Source of the DNA: Phytophthora hibernalis
Lineage: Eukaryota; Oomycota; Peronosporomycetes; Peronosporales; Peronosporaceae
Assembly: GCA_012656075.1 (NCBI GenBank)
Contig: JAAKBF010000224.1
Coordinates: 310,001 to 374,000 of the forward strand
Direction: 5' to 3'
Length of the DNA: 64,000 nt
Below are positions 32,422 through 43,123 of this stretch, one piece after another. Both the position numbers and the translations under genes were made by a program. Within the stretch, counting starts at the first letter, position 1; each line of letters begins with the position of its first letter. Under the pieces are notes generated by a model that worked only from the letters and a program-made list of their open reading frames with translations, ran no database searches and was not told where the DNA came from.

Positions 32422-33766
32422 TCATCTTGCACTCGTAGAACATGCAGTGATGGCGGGTGCAGCTGCAAATGCTAAAGGTACGTCAGCGACTCTGCGCACT
32501 GCACGCGCATTGTCATCTTCATCGTCTTGAACAACGTCTCCGTGGCTGCTAGCAAGAGTATGTGGAGAGTAGACAGGAGACCCCAAAGTTGCCGGCGTCT
32601 CTCCGTCTTCCGTGAGGTCCACGTTTTCACCATCATCCGACGTAGCACATATTGATATTCCAGCAAACAAACCGCCTTGTCGTTCTTGTCCACATTGTTG
32701 TTCATGTCCACCTTGTTGCACGTGACACATCAAACCGAGCTCACCAAAGACGTCGGCGTTTGCTGGGTCTGCTTCGCCTTCTTTTGCCACGCCCTCGCGC
32801 AATGGTATGATAGTGCGCTCGATGCACTCGGTGTACCGATGTCCATCTCCACAAAAGTTAGAGTAATGCGTGCGCTGCTTCTTGTCGGAGGCGCTCTTAG
32901 CTCGCTTGCGCAGCTGTTGCCGCGCTTGCGAGTCTTGCCTTGAGCATTGCAAGCAGTGAACTGGGCGGCATTCAGCTGACTTGGTGGACTCATCCGGGTC
33001 TGTTACTGCAGTTGGTTGCAGCCGACCGCAGGCGTTGCAAAGCCTCGGACAACTTCATGGTCTTGCGGTCGTTGCTGTTGACCTAGTCCGCATGCTCGTG
33101 GGCCAGAACGCGGAATACCAGCACCGCGTTGGAGAACAGCAGGCTCGCTTGCTGCCACTCTTTGAAGTTGCCGTTGGTCTGGCGAAGCGGCGTCACCTTG
33201 CGCGCGACGTCCTCCACGTACGTGGTGACTGACTCGTTCGGCCGCAAATGGCGCACCACCAGACCTTGTAGTAGGTAAACATGACTGATGCCGTCTCCGG
33301 CCTCAAAGTGCTGCGCGATGGCCTCGTACCGCAGCGCGGGTGCGTCCATGACCTCGGTCAGCTCTCCAATCTTGAAAGTAGCACGCAGGTCCACGGACAG
33401 CGACAGAGCGACGATGGAGAACGCCTTGCTCTTCCTCAAGCGACACCATTCCATGTACTTGAGGCGGCGCGGTCCTTCTGTATCGTCGTACCGCTCGGTG
33501 CCGTAGGTGATGGCTCCGAGCGTGCATGTCTCGAAATGCAGGGGGACTTCGCTTTTCCACGCCTCGTAGTCGCCCTTCGTGTGAGGCTTGACCAACTTGT
33601 CTCCGGGCTGTTGCGCAGCGCCTTGGTATACTCCAATGAGCTCATTGTCGTCGTAGCGGCCGAGGTCATGTTGTCCAGGCAGCGCGTATCTCGGCGGGGA
33701 CGCAGAGCGCGTCCCTGGAGGTTGATCGCCTTCTGTCGGACGATCCCTTCGAAGAGTAGGTGCCAT
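32422..33766 (-). pseudogene. Copia Gag (UBN2-type) with zinc knuckle
   Basis: The 33,766-33,083 frame (227 codons) includes LVKPHTKGDYEAWKSEVPLH, LKYMEWCRLRKSKAFSIVAL and VVRHLRPNESVTTYVED, the capsid domain layout of copia Gag proteins. After a short gap, the frame 32,952-32,422 has CSRQDSQARQQLRKR and then HYSNFCGDGHRYTECIER, a zinc knuckle-like set of Cys and His. An acidic stretch follows (SDDGENVDLTEDGE). The two frames are offset, so there is a break near 33,000. Gag forms the virus-like particle in the cytoplasm. Confidence 0.7.
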
Positions 33767-33937
33767 TACAGACAGGGTTCGACAATTGGGATTTAGATTT
33801 TTTTGTTTTTCGTTTTTTAAATCCCACCCACCCGATAGGAAATTTTCACGGGTACTTTGGATTTAAATAGTGAACCTGGAATAAGACTAGAAGCACGTGA
33901 CGGCTGTCCTCAAGAGAGTGCGAGTCACAGTACTAAT

Positions 33938-34480
33938 GGACATCATCTGTATACAGTGCCTGAGGACTTTCCACCACGCTTCGTCGCTTAAGCGCCATAT
34001 TGGACGCCCATATGCTTTAAACGGCAATTTCCTGGTGCTGTTGCCGCTCAGCATCTAATCCAACGAAGCACTCGTCGTCGGAAACGCCGCGTAGGGCGGA
34101 TACAACTTGTGGCAACAGATGCTATCTATCACGGACTTCCGTGTGTCGTCGAGGCTCCGGACACCTATATATAGCAAATTTCAGCCGAGTCTCCCGAGAT
34201 ACAGGCTGACACGGATCAATACAATGTTAAAGTCAATTCACTTAGCAGAACATCTGTGGATGACCATGGTGTGGCCAGTGATACATGTCCTATCTGCTGG
34301 AGTGATGTCATTGGGCCTGCAAAGTACAACATGCGCCGCACTGTCTATTTCACCCGTTGCATCAACCAACACATCGATCGCGTGGCATGGACGCGGAGTG
34401 CCCGACCTGAAGGAATCCGATATTCCCGGATATCGTGCGTGCCATAAGACGCACAGTACCCCCAGTGGGCACCTCCTTCT
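33938..34480 (+). pseudogene. Fragment with C2H2-like zinc fingers
   Basis: A frame starting MDIICIQCLRTFHHASSLKR contains Cys-x2-Cys followed by an R-H pair (ASSLKRHIGRPYAL), a C2H2-like finger, at about 33,938-34,020. Another frame at 34,256-34,447 reads DTCPICWSDVIGPAKYNMRR and FTRCINQHID, a second Cys/His set. The two are not in one frame and no other domain is visible. It resembles the tail of the relic at 1,974-2,974. A transposon-borne or host zinc-finger gene fragment is possible. Confidence 0.35.
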
Positions 34481-34737
34481 CTCCAGCCTCCTGTAGACGA
34501 AGATTGGTGATGACCCGACAATCTGATGACTCAGCGGACGACAAGACAAGCAAACATTCAGACGAAAAGTCAAAGTAATAATCAAATATTAATTAAAATA
34601 TGGGTGATAAGTTGGAAGTAGTAATAAGGGGATAATTGTCCGATCGCCATACTGAATACAAGTCAAGTCAGTATTTCCGCCAATGGCAAATGTGTCAGCT
34701 GTACCCAGAACGTCAAACAGAATAATAACACGGACAG

Positions 34738-34926
34738 ATGAGGACCAGAGTGGTCACCGTTTTGGCTAAGGGCTGCGAGGTGGCCAGGTTGCTCATTATT
34801 TTGTCTAAGGCCTGTGGGGTGGTCAGGGTGGTCATGATTTCGGCAAAGGGCAAAGAGCGGTCTTCGTTCTGGTTGAGGACTAGGGTGGACATCGTTTTGG
34901 TTAAGGACTAGGGTTGTCCCCATTTT
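34738..34926. repeat. Degenerate minisatellite of about 45 bp, four units
   Basis: A unit containing GTGGTCAxxxTTTxGGCTAA and GGCCAGG/GGTCAGG is repeated about four times with many substitutions. On the minus strand the units translate as a repeated peptide of 15-16 residues of the form A-L-x-Q-N-x-D-H-P (for example LFALCRNHDHPDHP, LRQNNEQPGHLAAL). Whether it is translated is unknown. Confidence 0.6.
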
Positions 34927-34995
34927 GACTTTACAAATGTGTGGACTGGAATTCAAGTATAGTGGAATGAAGATTGCTTGTTGCTGTATTTCTGT

Positions 34996-36820
34996 TTAAT
35001 GATACTCGAAGTCGCGGTCCTGGTTGTTGTTAGTCTCACTCTCACTGTCGAACATCACTACATGTTCAATCAGGTTCAGTAAATCCAGATCTTCGGGCTG
35101 AAGATTCTTTATGTTGAAGAAGATGAAAAGCCGTTTCTCGATGTTAGTCTCTTTCAGGCGATTTCGCAGCGTTAAATGCATGAATTTGTGCGCGGAGAAG
35201 TTCCTTTCGGTCGGCGCACTAGAGCAGGCAGACGCGAGCACAGTTGTCGCTATCTTTTGTAGTAGAGGATAGCTATGTACGCCACACCAGAACTGCCGAA
35301 CCCCAATCTTTTTGTCTTGAACAAGTTTATCTGGCGCGTCGGTTGCTGCTCGGCTGCCTGGAAGTCCACGACACTGTCGCGTGTCTCCTGGTCCATGCCT
35401 TCCCCAGCGTCCAGCAGATATGATACGCCATGGGAATCGCCATAAACAAGTTAAAGCGCTCCTTAACCACAGCTTTGATGGTGTCCAACTCAGAGATAGG
35501 TATCGGCAACTCCTTAAAGGTAACTGGCAGCTGTAGACAAATTTTATAGACATCGGAGATCAGACGTGTATTACGTTCGAACGCCTTCTGAAAACTTGAC
35601 ATCACACTGAACAAGGAAATTTCTTTTTTCAATTGAGGAATGAAATCCGTAGCTCGCACAACATCGTACACCATTCGCCGCTGGGTGTTCTGCTCCTTCG
35701 TCTTAAAACCATCTTCCATTCACAAATGCATGAAGGATTTCCTCTGATTCCAACAGTAACGCGAAATATCTGTCGATAGTTCCCAAACGAGTATCAGCTG
35801 GTAGCACCTACGCGTTTTTGTCTTTAAGAAATTGCAGTCGACGCCGCTCTGCTTAGAACAGCTGGTGCTTCTTGAAAACCTTGACCAGATTGCGGCGGTT
35901 TTCCTCCAGCTTCATGAGCCAGGGCAGGCTAGCCACAAAGTCTTTGGCAGCCAGATGGATGACATGCGAAATTCAGCCGTGGAAGAAAATGTGTGGGTAG
36001 TCCTTCTGGAGAGTCTGCCACACAAGCTGGTTTGTGCTGGTGTTGTCGGTAACAACTGCAGCGATAGTCGTAAGCCTTGTGGTGTCAATCACACACTTGA
36101 TATCCGTAGCGAGAAGGAAGTCGTTGTGAGATGTGGATCCAGTTTACGCTGTTTCAGAAGGTAGATATCCTTTCCTCAGATCAGCACGTAAATTATCACA
36201 CTATTCCCGTGTACATCCGTCCAGGCATCTGTCGCCAGCGTGTACATCTTGCCCTTCACACAATGCAGCACCATCATCTTCAGCTCGCCGTATGAGCCAT
36301 GCAGGAGAGTTGTCGCAAGCTCTCGTGCGGTCGGGATCACAGCGCTAGGGTTCAGACCCACCAGAGCATTGGCGAACGCTGCATGGGTGGCCTTGTTGAA
36401 TGACATTCCGGTGGAATAGAAACACATAGCAAAGCGGTGGAACGAGACAAGATTGACCGGTCCTGGTGTCGGCGGAAAACATGCCGCGATCGCCTTGGTC
36501 ACAGGTCGCTTGGAACACTTGCGCTTGAAGTGTTCACGAACACGCTCAACATGCGTCTCGCCAAGCAGATGAATGTTCGTTCCTTTCACATTACTTACTC
36601 GATACGATATCGTCTCCCGATGATGTCGTTCCAGACAGGAGCCTTTCGTCTTCAACGCTTAGGACTACGCGACGGCTGCGGAAAGCGTGGATTGCGTTTT
36701 GTCCAGCCGCATGTTGACCCAACGAAGCGGTAGGGGTGTCCTTGTCGGAATCGGCTTCGGTATCCTGGGCCACCCTGGACGAGGACGGTGCTTGGAACGG
36801 AGATATTGGGCGAGGCCATG
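34996..36820 (-). pseudogene. hAT-family transposase, frameshifted (copy 1)
   Basis: Starting near 36,820 (MASPNISVPS), the frames give a basic segment (THVERVREHFKRKCSKRP), the conserved AMCFYSTGMSFNKATHAA and LVGLNPSAVIPTARELAT block (36,655-36,176), then TDNTSTNQLVWQTLQKDY and FFHG-stop-ISHVIHLAAKDF (36,060-35,920), typical of the catalytic region of hAT transposases. A middle frame (35,719-35,327) carries FIPQLKKEISLFSVMSSF and DTIKAVVKERFNLF. The C-terminal frame (35,553-34,996) holds the dimerisation domain, FWCGVHSYPLLQKIATTVLA and SSAPTERNFSAHKF. Several frame changes and a stop in place of the Cys in FFHGC make it inactive. I did not identify its terminal repeats. Confidence 0.75.
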
Positions 36821-37220
36821 TTGACAGGAGAAAAGAAGCTCATGTCTAATGGAGTACGCGGGCGAGGGGAGTAAGTGTTTGAATAGACTCAAATTTAAAA
36901 AATGGTTGTGGAAGATCGCTCGAGGTCGAGCTTTTGCGCTTAAACTGAATGTCATACACTGTGTTGAAAGGATTCAAACCAAAACGAACCGCGGTTACGA
37001 GCGTTAAGCAGAGTCTTAGCAAGGAAATAGAACCCGAGGCGATCCGTTGCAGCTTGGACATCCCCGACTCACGCATAAATGAGCAGCGTCAGTCGATGAC
37101 GTCATATGGACCTTAAAACCAAAAACCTAAACTCACTCATCCATGACAGGTGTCACACCCACCCGACCAAATTTGAAACCATGGATTTTTGCGAACCCCG
37201 CTTGAAGGGCAGTACGCTTG
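36821..37220. other. Spacer between hAT relic and Crypton arm 1
   Basis: No gene is visible. A run of purine-poor sequence and a CACCCACCCGA motif (37,150-37,162, also at 33,823-33,832) are the only notable bases. Confidence 0.3.
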
Positions 37221-37499
37221 TATGGATGAATATCACCACTTATTGGACCACACTTAAATTTGGTACAGGAGGGATTGTGCCAATGAAATCCCTGAAATGT
37301 ATATCAGCCAATGAAATGATAGATTACAATTACTTTCAACCAATCAGATATGGTAGGGCTCGGTGAGTCCTCTACACCAGTCGATCGGACGTATCAAGTA
37401 CGATAAAAACGTAAAATATGTGTACGCTGTTACGATTGTCAAGTGTTGGGCGTTTCACTTTCATATATCCCGTTAACGGACCACTATCGGACCACTACG

Positions 37500-39534
37500 A
37501 TGGGTTTGGAGGAACTACAGTCCGGTAATACACTACGTGCAAAGGTGACTGCTATCACTGCGTTTTCCAAGTTTCTGAAGGGTGAGGAAGTTGAGGAGGA
37601 GGATATACGGAAATGCATAGAGGCAGACGAGAGCGGAAAAAGTTTTGTGTGTGTCATGGATAAGTTTGGTATGTATCTTGCATTTAGCGAAGGAAAGAAG
37701 GGCAAAGTGCTAGCACGAAACACTGCAATGCAGTACTATCGTCAAGCCAAGATTTGGCTCCTAGAGCAATGTTCAAATACACAGAGCATCGCTAGAATCG
37801 CGGCTGCTTAAAATGGGAAAGACTCTTGATAAGTTCTCCTTGAAAAGAAATGGTGGTGGTTTTGTATCGATAGCTCCGCCATATACCAAATCTGACTTAA
37901 AAAACATGACAGTGTATTTGTATAGAAATGCAAGTTTGAAAAGTGACTTCCAAGATGCTGCTCTCCTGTGTCTCCTCTGGTACCTTTTCGGCCGGGCGTC
38001 AGACTTGTCCATGATCCGGAAACGAAACCTCTCCATCGACGCCGCCGACGTATTCTTCCTCCGACTGGCCCGCGTGAAGACGTCCGAAGAGCAAGGGTTG
38101 TCGCTCTTCCCCGACGCTGACTTTGGCACATGCCCCTGCTCGCCGTCGCTCTCGCCCTGATCGTCCAAGCCGCGCCGTGCGCAGCGCTCATCGAGAATCT
38201 CCCAGCCCAAGCCGAGCAAACTCTTGTCACGCTGTCTCCGGATGTGCCGCTCGTTGAGCTCCTCAACGCACCGCCAGCAACCCTCGGCCTTGCGACTCCA
38301 GCCGCTGCTCCTCGTGTTGACACGACGCCGGCGATTTACGCGCATGTCAATCGCGTGCTTGACCGCGTTGCACCAGCCGCTGGTGCGTCAGCCATGCTGA
38401 CGTCGCATTCCTTCCGCCGTGGCGGGGCTCAGCATGCCAATGGCTGCGAGAAGATGACAGCGCGCTGGATAATCGACCGCGGATCGTGGAACCTGAGCAC
38501 GATAAACAAAGGCTTCAACTACATTTTCAACACCAGCAGAGAAGATCACATGATTGCCAAGGTACAAACCCACGACTGATGTCCCGCTCCAAGGCCTCTC
38601 CAGCTTCGACGCCGAGACGCTTGAGTCAATCGGTAGGCTTCGGCGTACGCTGTTCGCCACGTGCTCACAGCTTGGGACAGAGAGCTTCAACGTCAACGAG
38701 AAGGTCCTTGACGTCCTTACTGCGTGCGGCGTCCGTCATTACCTCGTATTGAAGGCTTGAGTCCGGATAGTCCGGCTGTGAAGTGCCTCGAATCTTGCGT
38801 CGAACTCGCTGGCTGTTCGTTGGCAGACCTCCTCGCGTGGTCGACTCACCTTGTTGAATCGGCAGCTTCCTGTACAAAAATCTCAGTCTGCTCCACCACC
38901 AAGCGACCACGAAATTAAACCAAGAGGTCCAATTCATGTGCGAATACTCATCGATCACCAAGCCGTTGTCATTAAACACCTTATCGACAATTCCAAGCGA
39001 CAAGATGCTCGCATGAATATGCTTGAGGCAAAGCTGAACGGCGATCCTGCGCCAGCTACGAACAAAAGGAGCCAGCTAGACGAAGACACATCGGAAGTGA
39101 GTACACCCAAGAAGAAACAGCGCAGAGCATCAGTAACGCACCTGTACGCGACTTGGTTTACCTGGTACGCGCACGAGCCACATTGGCAACTGGGGGCGCC
39201 AAAACAGCATCGGTCCAAGGCGAAGCTGCTCGTTGCGTTCATGAAGATCTTCCTCACCGACGGCTTCGTGCTCAACCAAGACGCTGCAGACTACCGTGAT
39301 CGAGTGTTGGAGGTTGGTCATCGCGCTGAGGCGGCCGTGCTGACGTACCTGAAGTCCGAGCACAGCATCACCTCCTGTGGCTCCAGCGCCGTTCTCAAGC
39401 ATCTCCAGCGACTGCATAGCGCTGGTGCTCTCAACTCCGCCATCCAGCGCCATCGTCTGCTGCTAAACACAGTGGCAATTCAAGACCCGTCTCCTGGCTA
39501 CACGCAAGACGTACTCGAGGTTGTTAGCAAGTAA
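37500..39534 (+). pseudogene. Crypton tyrosine recombinase, arm 1 copy
   Basis: Cryptons are DNA transposons moved by a tyrosine recombinase. From the ATG at 37,500 the frames give an N-terminal helical domain (LEELQSGNTLRAKVTAITAF, AMQYYRQAKIWLLEQ) and then, from 37,813, the catalytic domain: FQDAALLCLLWYLFGRASDL (first Arg), TSHSFRRGGAQHANG (His-x-x-Arg) and WNLSTINKGFNYIFNTS (nucleophile Tyr). The C-terminal domain (TWFTWYAHEPHWQLGA, FMKIFLTDGFVLNQDAADYR) resembles the GCR1_C-like DNA-binding domain of CryptonF elements. The frame changes near 37,790, 38,133, 38,565 and 38,755. These breaks are shared with arm 2. A fifth break here is a run of 5 A (38,875-38,879) where arm 2 has 7. Confidence 0.8.
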
Positions 39535-39685
39535 GCAGATCAAGCGAGACACATATGCATACACCCTATCTTTCGTAGCACGTAGATAGCACCATCGACA
39601 CAAACGCAATCCATCGCAGAGCGGGCTATCAAAGCGATTTCTTGAAGCTTGACCTTGTCGTGGCCTCCAACCCATCATGATAAAT

Positions 39686-39755
39686 AACGATGGCCCGATT
39701 TGAACAGACACCTCAGGGCCGAAGCCCTGCGCTCTTCCAGTTGAGCTACATCGTT
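39686..39755 (-). tRNA. tRNA-like sequence, arm 1 copy (probable pseudo-tRNA)
   Basis: Read on the minus strand it folds as a cloverleaf. It has a perfect 7-bp acceptor stem AACGATG/CATCGTT, D-arm GCTC-AACTGGAA-GAGC, T-arm GTCTG-TTCAAAT-CGGGC and a 5-bp anticodon stem CAGGG/CCCTG. The A box (TAGCTCAACTGG) and B box (TGTTCAAATCG) of RNA polymerase III promoters are kept. The length is 70 nt and the anticodon loop has 6 instead of 7 bases (CTTCGG), so the anticodon is uncertain (TCG for Arg would be the nearest reading). It is identical to the arm 2 copy and lies at the end of the near-identical core. Confidence 0.5.
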
Positions 39756-40359
39756 GAGGGGGTCAGAGGCACTGTGGTCTCTGTGCTGGACTTGGAGACT
39801 GTGGAGGACGTCTTCGCAGTAGCGGTGAAAAAGAGCGGGATGGGCTGGGACCCGCCGTCGGCGACAGCTTGGTAGAAAGTGGGAAGCATATAGCTACTGG
39901 CTTGCTGCATGTCTGTCCAAGCCCAAGTGGCAAGTTCTTACTGGCAAATAAGCAACCCATTGGCACGCATAATATTGATGACATGTCTTTTGATGTCCGG
40001 ACATATGTCTAATTATCCGAACGATCCGGAAACCAGGTATCATTTTTGAATTTACCGGCTCGAGAGCACATGGCTCTAGATCTAAAATTGCAAACAAATA
40101 GAAAGGATCGATTTTCGCAACGCAGAGGGCATTTCAGGCCATTTCCTACCGCCTATAAACTGGGCGGAAGGGGACTCTTTTAAACTTTCACATCATATTT
40201 TGTCTCCTCTAAACTGGACAAAAGTTAGTACCAGCTAAAAGTTATGGCATGTTGCTTATCCTTACAAAATAAGTGTACCGTACAAAAGTCCGATGAGGTC
40301 ATCGGGTCCGATATTTTATGGTATGGATATGCAACACTTGGATAATCAATTTAGAAAAT

Positions 40360-40563
40360 TGTAAGACTCTTTGTAAAAGCCGTCAGTTCGAATGTGAAGA
40401 GGGCTTTCAAGGCGGGCATTGTGCTACGCGTCCTCCTTTCCACTTAACATCCCTCGGCAAATTGTGTCTTACTTGGTAAGTGACCTTATGATGTAAGATG
40501 TGTTGTGCTTTTCCTATTGGTTATATATGTGTGTATATTCAGCCAATCATATAGCCTCTTATC
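40360..40563 (-). repeat. LTR segment of copia L1 (3' LTR, at least this part)
   Basis: It begins TGTAAGACTCTTTGTAAAAG and matches 46,239-46,440, including CTTAACATCCCTCGGCAAA and CCTATTGGTTATATATGTGT. The LTR may continue to about 41,500, because the partner copy is cut at 46,440. The rest, 40,564-41,528, has no gene and is pyrimidine-rich near 41,330-41,420. Confidence 0.65.
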
Positions 40564-41528
40564 ACTCCCACTAAAAGTTCAAGCACCTCTCCTATCCTTT
40601 CAATAATCACATTTGAAATGTCGTCCAATTCTGTGATAATTCCGACCAAATGTTGTGACTCTTACTGTAAGCACATCCTCTCCTATCCAATTCTGGATCG
40701 CATATGCCTTGGCCTATCCTAAATCAAGCTGCGACTCTTCACAAATACCATGCGACCTTTCGCGTCATGACTGTTCCCGACTTAGGAGATCCAAATTTTG
40801 TGGCTCCTATTTTAGTTTGCACCAGTCAAAATTTTGAGACAGCTCATTAGTTCGACATATTGCTTATATTTGACACAGCTCAAAAATTGTACACCATCAG
40901 AAATTTTATTCTTTATGATTTCCTAATTCCTTATGGTCTCTGCCTCTCTCTTTTGTGCATCTGCTAGCAGCACTTGCTACCGGCTCATTCCCTCTCAAAT
41001 TTGCACTCACAAGTTCTGGTTCGATTCAGCAAGCGCCTATGGCCGCTTTCAAACCCTTCGAGGGGGGCTACGACAAACACAGCTAAAAAATCCAGGAGCA
41101 ATCCCGTAGCACCACCATCCAAAGGTCGGGGTGCGCACGTGGCACAGTTCCAATTCGCCGCAATAACCTCGGCTGCGGTGAACGGGGGTTCTGGTTGTGC
41201 TTGCTTCATGTTATCGTGGGGTATCGTAGTCTAATCTTTAACCTATAACTTTTACGCAACTGGGAGTTAACTAATACGATAACGTTACGTCTTATTGTTT
41301 GTCTTTAAACTCACAGGTCTTGTCCTAAATTCACTTCAACTTCAGATCTATCTTTCACTTTAACTTGCGCCTTGTCCATGCATTTTGAACCTCGGCCTTA
41401 CACTTTAACGTTAACGGTATCATCAACTTCAACTTGACATGGAGAGCCATATGGCTTCATTCAACTTCAAATAGATCATTTAATTTATTGTGCGGGTTGT
41501 AGCCGCGGCGCATAGTGCTCTACCCATA

Positions 41529-42011
41529 TTAAGGTAAAGTTAAACTCAAATTATTTACGCCCATTAGATTCCTGAGTTTCTCAAATTGATTATGAGGTAG
41601 TGCCTTCGTGAGAGCATCCGCTATCATATCATTCGTATTGCAGTATGAGACTACTATTCTTCCCTCATCATGAACTTCCCTAGCATATTGTCCTTTAATA
41701 TAAAAATGTTTAGTTGATGTTTGATTAGCTGGATCTTTGATAAAACTAATCGCTCCCTTATTATCACACCAACATACTTTCGGCTGAGTTTGCTTATATC
41801 CCAGTTCCTTAAGTAATATCCATAACAATTCACTTTCTTTCACCCCTTCACTGGTAGCTATTAATTCTGACTGTGCTAGATGAAGACTCACTGTACTTTG
41901 TCTTGAACTTTTCCAAGTAATACACGCATCTGCCATAATACTTACATACCCAGTAACTGACTTCCCGTTTTCATTAGCATTCGCGAAGCTCGCGAATGCT
42001 AATGAAAACAA
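41529..42011 (-). pseudogene. Copia RNase H C-terminal part
   Basis: This is one open frame of 160 codons: SVTGYVSIMADACITWKSSR, STVSLHLAQSELIATSEGVK (the Glu-Leu-Ile-Ala motif), LLWILLKELGYKQTQPKVCW, DNKGAISFIKDPANQTSTKH and MIADALTKALPHNQFEKLR. This is the classical end of copia Pol, where RNase H removes the RNA template. The frame is intact to its stop, unlike the L2 copy, but it opens directly from deleted RT sequence, so no functional protein results. Confidence 0.8.
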
Positions 42012-42483
42012 TATTTCTCCGGGAGCTCCGTATAAGATATTATCTCATCGAAATCGACCCTGTGGATTTGAGTATTTCCTCTTTTAACTAGTCTTGCTTG
42101 AAACCTTTCAACCATTCCATCTGGGTTGTATTTTACATCAAATGCCCAGTGACACCCTTACATTTTGCGTCCTTTCGGTAAATGTACTATTTCCCATATA
42201 TTATAGGCGACTAAAGCCTGGTATTCAAATCTGCAATGCTGTCTCCCACTGTTTAGCATGTGGACCTCGTCTTGCTGCCTGTAATGACCTAGGGATCGGT
42301 ATCACTTTCGTACTGGTTGTGACAGCGTTGATTGATACTATATAATTTCTGAGGCGGGAGTCGGGATGCCTTTTCCGACGACTTCGAGGAATACAGGGGA
42401 AAAGATACACGTTGTTTAACATATCCCACTGTTACTGTACTTGCCACAATAACTTCCTCATCATCGTCATCGTCAACTCGTGG

Positions 42484-42891
42484 TCACTTTTGAGTCAAAT
42501 TTGAGTTTATTTCTCCTTTTCTTTTGCCGAATTCACCAATTTCTAGGACACATTCCTTGTCTAACTGAATATTTCCTGATGGAAATGACCGTGCAATCAG
42601 CCCCTCAGTATATGTCGTCCCAAAATTTACATTTCGAGCATTGAGGTACCGATTGCCTTTTACGTCCAGTAGGCGATAACCTTTATAACTATCGGAAAGA
42701 CCAAGAAGTTTACACTCTATAGGCCCATCACTGAGTTTTTGATTGGTTCGTTTAGATTTTGGAATATAGGCGTAGCATGTACTGCCCCACATTCTTAGTT
42801 TCATTTCAGTGGATTGGACTCCATATAATGCCTCGCATGGGCACTTACCTTTACCCTTTCGCGATCCACCTAGGTTAACTATGGTGTACAC
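42484..42891 (-). pseudogene. Copia integrase C-terminal part
   Basis: The frame reads KGKCPCEALYGVQSTEMKLR, MWGSTCYAYIPKSKRTNQKL, IECKLLGLSDSYKGYRLLDV and NARNVNFGTTY. The F/W-G-x-x-x-Y-x-Y, K-x-x-x-K-L and LG-YRLLD order is the GKGYR-type C-terminal module of copia integrases. It continues the catalytic part found at 44,050-44,300. The 1.1 kb between (42,905-44,035) is inserted sequence. Confidence 0.75.
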
Positions 42892-43123
42892 ATTTCAGCC
42901 AGTTATATCTTAAAGGGCGCAAAATTCGCCCTTTAACGATTTCACGGTACTCATTTTGGCTATCCCGTGCAACAAATCATCTTCGGTGATATGCCAAAAC
43001 TGCCTGATTCAGAAATCTCACTTGAGTTCACTATGCTACAGTGATTACGCCAAGTACTGTTTATGGTATATTACAAATAGGGTGCATACTAAGTTGAACT
43101 TATGCTTGAAGGGCGCTTTTTCG

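Larger units (their letters stand above)
27909..33766 (-). mobile_element. Ty1/copia element (family L2), broken, with integrase core missing
   Basis: On the minus strand the order is Gag (33,766-32,422), linker, pre-integrase segment (31,667-31,190), reverse transcriptase (about 30,660-29,650), RNase H (29,640-29,437 continuing 28,203-27,909) and LTR. This is the Ty1/copia order. The integrase catalytic core that should lie between the pre-integrase segment and RT is absent, so there is an internal deletion at about 30,900-31,190. The 5' LTR is missing: homology to the other copy ends a few bases upstream of the Gag start codon, at about 33,775. A 1.2 kb element is inserted in RNase H. Confidence 0.75.
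37221..40326 (+). repeat. Crypton inverted-repeat arm 1
   Basis: This 3.1-kb segment is the inverse of 55,535-58,617. The central part, about 37,430-39,757, is nearly identical to the other arm. The outer flank (37,221-37,430) and the inner flank (39,757-40,326) show many substitutions and small indels, roughly 80-90 percent identity by eye. The two arms enclose 15.2 kb. Confidence 0.9.

Noticed and set aside
33281..33796. A 171-codon plus-strand frame
   Set aside because: It is the complement of the copia Gag gene at 33,083-33,766, which has recognisable capsid features.
38388..38696. Antisense frames over the Crypton gene (also 57,143-57,451 and others), including 170-190 codon frames at 37,773-38,345
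   Set aside because: They are shadows of GC-rich recombinase coding sequence on the other strand and have no domain of their own.
39690..39875. A 61-codon frame beginning MARFEQTPQGRSPALFQLSY
   Set aside because: Its first third is the reverse complement of the tRNA-like sequence, a common source of spurious annotated proteins.
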